A stretch of 64,000 nucleotides of DNA, taken from the NCBI RefSeq assembly GCF_901933205.1, contig NC_044596.1:5240104-5304103 (forward strand), in the 5' to 3' direction. This document shows, one piece after another, positions 25,301 through 31,773 of the stretch (position 1 is the stretch's first letter; every line of letters begins with the position of its first letter). The notes under the pieces are model-generated. The model ran no database searches, had not been told where the DNA came from, and saw nothing but the letters and a program-made list of their open reading frames with translations. The position numbers were made by a program, and so were the translations under genes. This stretch comes from Camarhynchus parvulus. Its lineage: Eukaryota; Chordata; Aves; Passeriformes; Thraupidae.

Positions 25301-28300
25301 AGGAGGGTGTGATGTCCATTCACACCGCTGTGTGGCTCCTGCTGTCCCCTGCTCCCATGTCACTCCCTGCTGTCCCCACAGGGCTGTAATGTCATGGAGG
25401 ACCAGGACCTTCGGGATATCGGGATCGGGGACCCGCAGCACCGCCGGAAGCTGCTCCAGGCTGCTCGCTCCCTCCCCAAGGTCAGCACACCAGGATGGGC
25501 ACTGCCAGGCACGGCTGTGAGCACAGGGGAAGCAACAGCCAGACCCTGCATCTCCAGGGCTGTGGGGAGGCTCTGGGGAATAGCAGGGGAGGAGGAGGAG
25601 GAGGAGGAGGAGTATACTGCTCTTCCAGGCTGTGTGGATGGTGGTAGCTCCATGCTGGAACTGCTCCTCCTGCCAGTCTTGATCCCAAGCACGTTCTTTG
25701 TACAGTGCTTTTGTTACTGGCTAGTGGAGATAGTGATGGCCTGTAAACTGATTTTCTTTGACCCCATATCCCTTAGGATCCCAGCTCCTGCAGCTTTTAA
25801 CACCTTCCTTGTGCTTTCACAGTTGAAACCGCTGGGCTGTGATGGGAATAGCCAGCCATCAGTTCCTGCATGGCTCGACTCCCTGGGGCTGCAGGATTAC
25901 ATCCAGTCCTTCCTCTCAAGTGGCTACAGCTCTATTGACACTGTGAAAAACCTCTGGGAGCTTGAGATAGTGAACGTGAGTGTCACCCCTGTCTTGCCAA
26001 GGCAGCAAGCTCCTGCCCTGTTCCCTGGGGATGGCACTTGCTCCAAGTCTCTCAGAGTAGCTCTGTGCCCGTGGTGACCCCGATCTCTCCCTGCAGGTGC
26101 TGAAAGTGAACCTGCTGGGCCATCGGAAGAGGATCATTGCCTCGCTGGCAGACAGACCCTACGAGGAGCCACCAGCCAAACCACCACGGTTCTCACAGCT
26201 GAGAGTGAGTCCCTGCTCGTGGCTCCCTGCCTGGCTCGTGTGTCAGCGCTGGGAGAAATCTTGCCATGGCCAGTGGTGTCCATCCAGCTGCTCACCTCAT
26301 CCTCTCCAGCCACTCAGGCAGCAAATGCTTGTGCAGGGGCAACCTTGCAGTGAGTGGGGCAAGATAATTCCAGCCCTCTGGATGCTGACCCCATGGGAAA
26401 GGTCAGGCTGCCCCTTGGGATCAGGTGTGTGCACTGAAGGGGTGCAGGGTGCCACTCCCACCTCTGCCCTGCTCAGAAGGGAGCTCTGAGCCCGTTTTCT
26501 TGCCCTTGTTTCGTGGTCTGAGATGTGGGAGCTTTCAGCAGGCAGGAGTGGCCCAGCCCAGCTGGAGAGGGGCTGCAGCTGGGACTTGGTGTTTGATTGC
26601 ACCCTTGGGATCCAGAGCCCTCTCCCTGGCCCGCCTGGGCTGCTGAGAGCTCCTGCTCTCGCTGCCAAATAACACTCGACAGGATGTGTGGATGTTGATT
26701 TTTGCTGCAGGAGTGGCAGCATTTGGATGTCAGGCCCTTGTTACAGGGTTTGGCTGGGAGGGAAGCATCCCATTCCCTGTTCTTCCTGAAAACTGGCTTT
26801 TGAGAGCTGAGTTTGGCAGAAGCTGCTGGGCTCAGAGCGACCCTGAGCTCAGGAATGGGGTAGCATGTTGTGCTGCCTCCTCCCAGAGATTGCTAATCAG
26901 CTTCCTGGAGCAGGAATTGGAGTGATTAGAGTTTACCCAACCTGAACATCTGGTCCTTGCCCTGCTGCAGAGCTCTGCCCTCTTGGTTTCCCAAGCCTTT
27001 CCAACCCAAACAGCCTCAGCTGAAGTGAGCTGGGATCCATGTTTGCTGACACGGGATTCTTTAGGAGCTGGGTTCAAGTGTGAGAACAGAGAGAGCTCAC
27101 ACTGGTGCTGCACTGGGAGGGTGCCCAGTACAGACCCACTGCCCCGTGCCCTGTGCCAGGCAGCAGGAGCACAGGAGGGACCAGCAGCCAAGGAAGGCGA
27201 GACTGAAGGCTGAGGCAGGGAGAGGCTGCTCCGGTGCGGCTCAGCTGATTGAGATGCTGCCCGGGGAGGGAGAATGGGCCATTTGCAGCATTTCCTGGCG
27301 CTGCAGCTGGTGAGCTCCAGCGCTGGCTGCGGCGCGGGGGGCGGGCGGACGTCAATGGCAAATCAAGCGAGTGGTTTGAATGGGACTAATGCGGCCACAG
27401 CTGTGCCGAGGCTCGGCCGTGCCTGCGGGCCCTGGGCGCGCTCTGGCGGCGGCTCCCGGCGCTCCTCGGCTGGGGTGGCTGATCATCATGGCCCTCGGGT
27501 GCTTAGCTTAGTGCTTTAGGGGAGCCCACCCCTCTGGAATCACCTTGCCCCCAGCCCAGCGTGTCCCTGCCCTCCTGGGATGAGCTCTCGGAGGCAGAGG
27601 CACACTGGGCACAAAGGGTTGAGTAAATGGCTGAAACCATCCTGGGGCATGCTGGGCACAAAGGGATGAGTACATGGCTGAAACCATCCTGGGGCATGCT
27701 GGGCACAAAGGGATGAGTACATGGCTGAAACCATGCTGGGCACAAAGGGCTGAGTACATGGCTGAAACCATGCTGGGCACAAAGGGCTGAGTACATGGCT
27801 TAAACCATCCTGGGGCATGCAGGTGTCTCATGCAGAAGGTAAAGAGTGGGATTGGCACTGAGGCAGGAGCCCCCAGAGCAGGAGCTGACCCCATTAGTCC
27901 ACTCAATGCACCCTGTGTTGGGCAGTGTAGAGGGAGCGATGGGGGGCACAGCACAGCCCCAGCTGACTGGGTTTCTTTGTGGTGTCTGCTCCTTCCAGTG
28001 CCAGGATTTGATGTCCCAGACGTCGTCTCCCCTGAGCCAGAACGACTCCTGCACTGGCAGATCTGCTGATCTCCTGCTGCCCTCCGGGGACACTGCCAAG
28101 AGGCAGCACGATCGTGGCACTGAGCTTGCTCCCTACTCCAGAGCTGAGCGCTACAAAGCACAGGTTAGTGGCTGCTTTTGTGTGTCCTGGGGCCCTCTGC
28201 ACAGGCTCCCCCATCTCTGGAGCCAGGGAGAAGGGAGGATGATGCAAGGAGGGAGCTGGTCAGGCTCAGCTTCCCTCAGACATTAGAGTCAGCAGCTCCT

Positions 28301-31300
28301 TTATGCCTCAGTTTCGCCTCAAAAATGGATGGCTCACATTTCCATCAGCACTGGCACCTTAACCCCACGTGCTGCCTCCACCCAGCTCCTGGGGGATTTG
28401 ACCATTGCCAACCTCAATCCCCTCAGCTCAAAGAGCCCCCCTAGAGCTGTTCCAACCCACTGTGGCTTCACATCTGTGCCTGTTGCCCTGCAGGAGGACC
28501 GTCGGGAGTCCAGGCTCACCCTGCGCCCCCCCAGCCTGGCAGCCCCCTATGCCCCTGTTCAAAACTGGCAGCACCAGCCCGAGAAGCTCATCTTCGAGTC
28601 CTGCGGGTACGAGGCCAATGTAAGTGGCTTTTGGTTTGTGGGGTGGCGAGGATGAGGAGCTCTGGGCTCTCAGGGCTCTGTCATTGCCTTGGGAGTGGCA
28701 GGATTTAACATCTCTCCCTCCTTCACACAGTACTTGGGCTCCATGTTGATCAAAGACCTCCGAGGGACAGAGTCTACCCAGGACGCCTGTGCCAAGATGA
28801 GGGTAGGGAGACCCTGGGGCTGGGGGCTTCACTTGCGCCATGTGGGTGGTGATGTGGGTTGAGGGGAGAACTGCAGTGGTTCCCCAAACCCTGTCCACCA
28901 AAACAGGCAGTGCCACTGTCTCTGGTGAACTGCCCCTTCCCAGCATTGTTCTCAGTACCCAGAGAGTCAGGGAGAGTGGGTGTTTTCACTGGAAAGTGGT
29001 GGCTGGGTTCACTCCAGGTCCTTGTCTCTTCCACCTCTGCTTTTCTCCTCCCAGTCCTAGATCCCCAAAACTTCCTGTACAGGCCTGGGGGTCTCTGGGG
29101 TGGCGGTAAAGAGGGAGCATCCATTCACAGTTGGTCACTTGAATATTCTCATTTTTGAAGAAATCCACGGAGCACATGAAGAAGATCCCAACCATAATCC
29201 TGTCCATCACGTACAAAGGGGTGAAGTTCATCGATGCCTCCAACAAGGTGAGCTGCAGATGCCTCAAAGTCAGTGTCTGGAGGGACACAGCCTGCAATCC
29301 CACCTACCTGGGGGTGCAGGTCACTTTTTGTGTCTCCAAAAGCCACAGCTGGTCCTGGGGAGCTTCTGGGGCTGGGGGAGAATACCAAGGTGGTGATGAT
29401 CGCCTGAGTGCCAAAGGCTTGGCAGACTGGCTGCTTGTGGACCATGTTGCCAATTTCTTCCTGCCTTGGAAGGGAGCTGGGACTGGTCTGGCTGGGAGAC
29501 CCCCTGTTCCCTGTCCCCAGGACACCCTCCACAGCCACTGTTTGCCGGGTGTATTTGCCATCCCCAGAAGGGTGACGGGTGCTTGTGGTTGACCCCGGCA
29601 GAATGTCATTGCTGAGCACGAGATCCGGAACATCTCCTGTGCTGCCCAGGACCCTGAGGATCTCTGCACATTTGCCTACATCACCAAGGACCTGCAGACC
29701 AGCCATCACTACTGCCATGTCTTCAGCACTGTGGATGTGGTGAGTGCATTGCCATGTTACATCTCCTGGTCCTTCACAGCCCTTTTGTGTCATCCCTCAG
29801 CTTTATTGGCTAGTCTCAGACTGCTCCTTTCCAGGGTTCTTTCACCCATTTTTACCATAGTCTTGGTTCCAAATGCCTGTCCTTTGGACCTCTGTGGACA
29901 AAGAGAATATTTGTCTGGTTTCATTACTGCTGTCTCCAGCACTGAATAAAGCAGGGCAGGAGCTTTTCCTCCTGGGGAATGTGCCGTGCACAAACCCCTA
30001 ACATGCTCTCAATTATGTTGAGCATAATGGGCTGATTTAACAACTCAGAGAAGGTAGAAGTGTGATTTGCTTTTATACTTGGGCAGAATCAAAATTGCAC
30101 AAGACTTTTAGGCTATTTTTCTTTATGCTGCTGAACTGCAGTACTGGTGGGGCTTTACAGGTGGGTAGGCAACCCTGGGGAGGCAGCATGGTCCCAGCTC
30201 CCCCACATCTGGAACTCAGTGGCTTTGCCAGGGACACAGTAGGATGTTACTTGCTGATGCACCCCATAGCAGGACTGTGTACAGGGTGATCTGACAGCTT
30301 TGTGTTCTCTGTGTTCTCTCCAAGAACCTGACGTACGAGATCATCCTCACGTTGGGGCAGGCGTTCGAGGTCGCCTACCAGCTCGCCCTGCAAGCCCAGA
30401 GAGCAAAACCTCTGGGCGCTGGAGCAGGAGAAATGATTGAAACAAAATCTTCCAAACCGGTGCCTAAACCACGAGCCGGCATGAGGAAATCCGCGGTACG
30501 TGGAGCAACCTGCTGGGCTGAGCTGGGGGTTCTGGTGGGCACCACACCCCTACACCTCCCCTGGGTGGTGGGGGGAGCCCAGACAGGGTCCAGGTGCCTG
30601 TCCTGCTGCTGGCACTGCAAGTCTGTGTCTGTGTCACTGCTGCTGTGGGCCTGGGGCTTCTCCTGGTAGCAGAAGGGCAAGCAGAGATGGAAGTAGCCCA
30701 GGTGGGATGGGGCTTTAGTGCCCTGCTGGGTCCAGCAAAAGCTTCTGCAAACCCTGCAGAGCTGCAGTGAGATATGTAGGTGAGCTGCAGTATGGGATTC
30801 CCCATAGCCAAAACCAGCCAAGACTGGAGCTGCTGAGGAGCAGGGACTGCTGCACAAGCCACTGCCTTCCTTTAATGTCTCCTTTTGTCTGTGTTCTGCT
30901 TGCTCCCCCCGCTCAGGTGCCGCTCCCTCCCGACACCCGCTGTTGTTACTGTCACACCTGTACAACTCACCGCCCCTCCTACCTGCCGCTGCAGTCTGTT
31001 AGTCCTGGAGCGAAGGTCTTTACCCTTCTTCCTGCCATCCTCCATTCCAAACCGACCCGGGCTGCCTCCCCACTTCCTCTATCTCCTGCTGTGCCCCCGT
31101 GTCCTGCCTCGTTGTTGTTCATCCCCATGCTCATTCTGGCCCACGCCAGGGGTTTGGATGAACCCCGGGGATCTGCTGCTCCCTCCCGCCCCTGCTGATG
31201 CAGTGTGGCAGCTCTCAGCTAACCCCGCTGCTCCTGCTGGGGTGGTAACTTCCCCGTGGCACCCTGATTTAGCAGGACAAGAGGAAAGAGCTGTGCTTGG

Positions 31301-31773
31301 TCAGGAGGGTGAATCACGTGGGAGCTCACCTGCCAGGAGCTGTCTCCCTCTGTCCCATTTCTGTAGCGCTCCGTTTTTCATGCTTGTTTGAGATGAGCAA
31401 AGCTGTCGCTGATGGTGACAGGGACTCACAGCCTAATGCAGGGAGTCATCTTGGGGTGCTGGGTTGAGACTGACGTGGCCAGACACGTTTTAGCTGTGAA
31501 GGACTCAAATGCTCCCCAGCAAGAGCTACTTCCTTGCATACGTGCACATTTTTGGGACGGGCAGTAGGCAGGCAGGCACTCTGTGCTTTGAGTCCCTGCT
31601 CGTTCTGTCCCAGAAGCACGGGTGTCCTAAGATGCCCTTTCTTTATTTTCTAGCTGGATCCCCCTGAAGTGGACCAAGACTCCCAGTCTCATGCCAGTGT
31701 CTCCTGGGTCGTGGACCCCAAGCAGGACTCCAAGCGGACCCTCAGCACTAAGTATGAGACCACTATCTTCTAA
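760..31773 (+). CDS. ANKS1A: ANKS1A (Odin), C-terminal two thirds, 13 coding exons
   Basis: This is the span of the coding exons of ankyrin repeat and SAM domain-containing protein 1A that fall in the window. Joined, they give about 653 codons and end with the family's conserved C-terminus KYETTIF and a TAA. The order is a serine-rich linker, SAM1 (15274-25480), SAM2 (25823-26204), a basic/serine linker (27999-28163), PTB (28494-30495) and a tail. The human protein is about 1130 residues, so the ankyrin repeats lie upstream of the window. All splice phases join cleanly. Odin is known as a cytoplasmic adaptor: its SAM domains bind EphA receptors, its PTB binds NPxY motifs, and it affects EGFR trafficking. 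The paralogue ANKS1B is excluded by details such as RKSTEHMKK and the VSWVVDPK tail, which match ANKS1A as I remember it. Confidence 0.97.
7873..8054 (+). mobile_element. CR1 LINE, 5'-truncated 3' end
   Basis: The segment has the typical 3' end of the avian retrotransposon CR1: CCCATCCCTGGAGGTGTCCA, then a GGAAGGTGTCCCTGCCCATGG block, CTTTAAAGTCCCTTCTAACC, and the terminal ATTCTGTGAT motif that replaces a poly-A tail. It is inserted in sense orientation in a 10.5-kb ANKS1A intron. The reverse-transcriptase reading frames are absent, as expected for a 5'-truncated copy. The GGGATAGTGGAAGG form resembles songbird copies, which is an impression from memory. Confidence 0.92.
10035..10084. repeat. 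short inverted repeat (hairpin)
   Basis: GACAAGGTACA at 10038-10048 is mirrored exactly by TGTACCTTGTC at 10070-10080, with a 21-nt loop. Allowing a one-base bulge extends the arms to about 14 bp. It lies inside an ANKS1A intron. No function is evident. Confidence 0.8.
11805..11871 (+). CDS. ANKS1A: ANKS1A exon: [16 protein letters not shown] segment before SAM1
   Basis: This 67-nt exon encodes 22 residues plus one base, starting [18 protein letters not shown]. The human protein reads almost the same here. The acceptor is tttttttacttTCCAG and the donor is g|gtagtg at 11872. It enters in phase 0 and leaves in phase 1, so it joins the SAM1 exon at 15274 through a shared glycine codon. It would be absent from a transcript starting at the alternative first exon at about 15.1 kb. 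Confidence 0.95.
11872..15273 (+). other. ANKS1A: ANKS1A intron with CpG-rich alternative promoter region
   Basis: This 3.4-kb intron becomes CpG-rich in its second half (about 13370-13745, then patches to 15090). It ends in the putative alternative first exon (15177 onward), which is contiguous with the SAM1 exon. The part before 13300 shows nothing notable. Confidence 0.7.
13372..13745. promoter_or_regulatory. intronic CpG-rich block, candidate internal promoter
   Basis: CpG dinucleotides are dense here (for example the CCGCCGCCGCAGCCGGCGGAG run near 13479-13499), while the flanking intron is CpG-poor. Unmethylated CpG islands mark vertebrate promoters. The position 1.5-1.8 kb upstream of the AIDA-1-like start makes it a candidate promoter or enhancer for the short ANKS1A isoform. 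No TSS can be assigned from sequence alone. Confidence 0.45.
15177..15380 (+). CDS. ANKS1A: alternative ANKS1A first exon, AIDA-1-type N-terminus plus SAM1 start
   Basis: The frame of the SAM1 exon stays open upstream of its acceptor. It begins MMWQCHLS, then a Tyr/Leu/Lys-rich stretch ([15 protein letters not shown]), before entering SAM1. From memory, the short AIDA-1 isoforms of the paralogue ANKS1B start [10 protein letters not shown] and continue with a similar NGYSLLKRF-type stretch. The ATG at 15177 has A at -3. In-frame ATGs also occur at 15090, 15165 and 15171, so the true start could be slightly upstream. The 68 codons end in phase 0 at the SAM1 donor. The predicted product is about 480 residues (SAM-SAM-PTB) without ankyrin repeats. 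Transcription itself is not shown by the sequence. Confidence 0.72.
15274..15380 (+). CDS. ANKS1A: ANKS1A exon: SAM1, first half
   Basis: This 107-nt exon encodes [20 protein letters not shown] and on to NGFDDVRFL, the first helices of SAM1. Hallmarks are the [24 protein letters not shown] pattern. The acceptor is cctctctcgtCAG at 15273 and the donor is CTG|gtgagt. It enters in phase 1 and leaves in phase 0. In the family the SAM domains bind Eph-receptor SAM domains (end-helix/mid-loop contacts). The same bases also serve as the 3' part of the proposed alternative first exon. Confidence 0.97.
15381..25381 (+). other. ANKS1A: ANKS1A intron (10 kb) inside SAM1
   Basis: The intron splits SAM1. 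Near its start (about 15760-15850) there is a cluster of TAAT motifs that could be regulatory. Just before its end lies a perfect (TCC)8 repeat (25245-25268). In between I see only ordinary intronic sequence and no recognisable exon or transposon. Confidence 0.75.
25245..25268. repeat. (TCC)8 microsatellite
   Basis: Eight perfect TCC units, followed by TGCTGCTGCC, lie 113 nt upstream of the second SAM1 exon. They are exactly complementary to the (GGA)8 repeat at 25588-25611 on the other side of that exon. Confidence 0.97.
25382..25480 (+). CDS. ANKS1A: ANKS1A exon: SAM1, second half
   Basis: This 99-nt exon (33 codons, phase 0 on both sides) encodes [20 protein letters not shown] and on to RSLPK, the last SAM1 helices with the [19 protein letters not shown] signature. 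The acceptor is tgtcccCACAG and the donor is AAG|gtcagc. Skipping it would keep the frame but destroy SAM1. Complementary (TCC)8 and (GGA)8 repeats flank it. Confidence 0.97.
25481..25822 (+). other. ANKS1A: ANKS1A intron (342 nt) with (GGA)8
   Basis: This short intron separates SAM1 from SAM2. Apart from the GGA repeat at 25588-25611 and a normal pyrimidine tract before 25821, nothing stands out. Confidence 0.85.
25588..25611. repeat. (GGA)8 microsatellite
   Basis: Eight perfect GGA units lie 107 nt downstream of the second SAM1 exon. They are the exact reverse complement of the upstream (TCC)8 tract. GGA repeats are also known purine-rich splicing enhancer motifs bound by SR proteins. Confidence 0.97.
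25823..25975 (+). CDS. ANKS1A: ANKS1A exon: SAM2, first part
   Basis: This 153-nt exon (51 codons, phase 0/0) encodes the SAM1-SAM2 linker [15 protein letters not shown], then SAM2 from [10 protein letters not shown] through [20 protein letters not shown]. This is the diagnostic ANKS1A SAM2 sequence. The acceptor is gtgctttcACAG and the donor is AAC|gtgagt. Linker and tandem SAM arrangement match the human protein closely. Confidence 0.97.
26097..26204 (+). CDS. ANKS1A: ANKS1A exon: SAM2, C-terminal helix with HRKR motif
   Basis: This 108-nt exon (36 codons) encodes [20 protein letters not shown], then a proline-rich [16 protein letters not shown]. It completes SAM2. In the paralogue AIDA-1 the HRKR in this helix acts as a nuclear localisation signal masked by SAM-SAM packing; the motif is intact here. 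PPAKPPRF is a plausible SH3-binding stretch. The acceptor is ctccctGCAG and the donor is AGA|gtgagt. Confidence 0.97.
27300..27480. promoter_or_regulatory. intronic CpG-rich block with CRE-like GACGTCA
   Basis: The block is CpG-dense with GGCGGACGTCAATGG near 27344-27358. This contains GACGTCA, a near-match to the CREB/ATF palindrome, followed by an AT-richer patch with CAAATCAAG and ACTAATG. The composition differs from the surrounding intron, which suggests a regulatory element. This is inference from composition and motifs only. Confidence 0.35.
27604..27820. repeat. minisatellite, 47-bp and 37-bp units
   Basis: There are five head-to-tail copies starting at about 27604, 27651, 27698, 27735 and 27772. 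The core unit is GCTGGGCACAAAGGGATGAG followed by TACATGGCTGAAACCAT. The first, second and last copies also carry a 10-bp CCTGGGGCAT module; the third and fourth lack it. Copies differ at only a few bases (GATGAG/GCTGAG), so the expansion is recent. Antisense open frames across it are by-products of a stop-free repeat. Confidence 0.95.
27999..28163 (+). CDS. ANKS1A: ANKS1A exon: linker between SAM2 and PTB
   Basis: This 165-nt exon (55 codons, phase 0/0) encodes [20 protein letters not shown], then [12 protein letters not shown] and a basic Arg-rich end. Human ANKS1A has a near-identical [20 protein letters not shown]. It is a Ser/Thr-rich, probably disordered linker. The acceptor is ctccttCCAG and the donor is CAG|gttagt. 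The C-terminal half of the exon diverges more from human than the first half. Confidence 0.96.
28164..28493 (+). other. ANKS1A: ANKS1A intron (330 nt)
   Basis: An ordinary short intron with a good acceptor (gttgccctGCAG). Nothing else is seen. Confidence 0.9.
28494..28619 (+). CDS. ANKS1A: ANKS1A exon: start of PTB domain
   Basis: This 126-nt exon (42 codons) encodes a linker [20 protein letters not shown], then the PTB entry [13 protein letters not shown]. The [10 protein letters not shown] motif marks the PTB boundary in both ANKS1A and ANKS1B. The donor is AAT|gtaagt, close to a perfect consensus. Confidence 0.97.
28731..28802 (+). CDS. ANKS1A: ANKS1A exon: PTB strand 1 and helix
   Basis: This 72-nt exon encodes [20 protein letters not shown] followed by AKMR. 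YLGSxL is the classic first beta strand of PTB domains, followed by the Thr-Glu-Ser-Thr-Gln-Asp helix start. It is almost fully conserved between ANKS1A and ANKS1B. The acceptor is cttCACACAG and the donor is AGG|gtaggg. Confidence 0.97.
28803..29160 (+). other. ANKS1A: ANKS1A intron (358 nt)
   Basis: A short intron with acceptor tctcatttttgaAG. No extra exon is evident. Confidence 0.9.
29161..29247 (+). CDS. ANKS1A: ANKS1A exon: PTB strands 2-3
   Basis: This 87-nt exon (29 codons) encodes [20 protein letters not shown], then [17 protein letters not shown] distinguishes ANKS1A from ANKS1B (KSTEQMKK), as I remember the sequences. It forms the central PTB beta strands. The donor is AAG|gtgagc. 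Confidence 0.97.
29248..29601 (+). other. ANKS1A: ANKS1A intron (354 nt)
   Basis: A short intron with no feature beyond its splice sites. The acceptor is gttgaccccgGCAG. Confidence 0.9.
29602..29739 (+). CDS. ANKS1A: ANKS1A exon: PTB core with phosphotyrosine-peptide groove
   Basis: This 138-nt exon (46 codons) encodes [20 protein letters not shown], then [20 protein letters not shown] and [18 protein letters not shown] and FAYITKD are the core strands of Dab/Numb-like PTB domains, which bind NPxY or NxxY peptides. The donor is GTG|gtgagt. It is almost identical to human. Confidence 0.97.
29740..30324 (+). other. ANKS1A: ANKS1A intron (585 nt)
   Basis: Ordinary intron. The acceptor reads gtgttctctcCAAG. 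Confidence 0.88.
30325..30495 (+). CDS. ANKS1A: ANKS1A exon: PTB C-terminal helix and proline-rich tail
   Basis: This 171-nt exon (57 codons) encodes the PTB C-terminal helix [18 protein letters not shown], then [30 protein letters not shown] is the helix that closes the PTB groove. KPVPKPR is a candidate SH3 ligand, also present in human. The donor is GCG|gtacgt at 30496. Phase 0 on both sides. Confidence 0.97.
30496..31653 (+). other. ANKS1A: ANKS1A last intron (1.16 kb)
   Basis: This is the last intron. It holds a candidate cassette exon at 30917-31015, described separately. The acceptor for the final exon is ctttattttcTAG. Confidence 0.8.
30917..31015 (+). CDS. candidate cassette exon (33 codons), ANKS1A C-terminal region
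   Basis: A strong acceptor (ttgctccccccgctCAG) is followed by 99 nt open in the phase required by the flanking exons. It encodes [20 protein letters not shown] and 13 more residues, ending AAG|gtcttt. The CCxCHxC cluster could be palmitoylated or bind metal. The donor is weak, and without it the frame runs on to a stop at 31196. I do not recall a matching human exon, so this may be a bird-specific exon or chance. Confidence 0.35.
31654..31773 (+). CDS. ANKS1A: ANKS1A last coding exon
   Basis: The exon encodes [20 protein letters not shown], then [19 protein letters not shown] and a TAA stop at 31771-31773. The KYETTIF end is shared by ANKS1A and ANKS1B. The last three residues (TIF) form a C-terminal hydrophobic end that could be a PDZ ligand, which is inference. 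Phase 0 at its start fits the exon ending at 30495. Confidence 0.97.
   Translation: MDPPEVDQDSQSHASVSWVVDPKQDSKRTLSTKYETTIF

Larger units (their letters stand above)
26205..27998 (+). other. ANKS1A: ANKS1A intron with CpG block and minisatellite
   Basis: This 1.8-kb intron contains a CpG-rich block (about 27300-27480) and, right after it, a five-copy minisatellite (27604-27820). No exon is visible. Confidence 0.8.

Noticed and set aside
27604..27820. CRISPR-like regular repeats
   Set aside because: The copies are adjacent with no unique spacers, and the DNA is vertebrate. It is a minisatellite.
27508..28161. Minus-strand frame of 217 codons
   Set aside because: It runs through the minisatellite and antisense to an ANKS1A coding exon, so the openness comes from the repeat and the opposite-strand gene.
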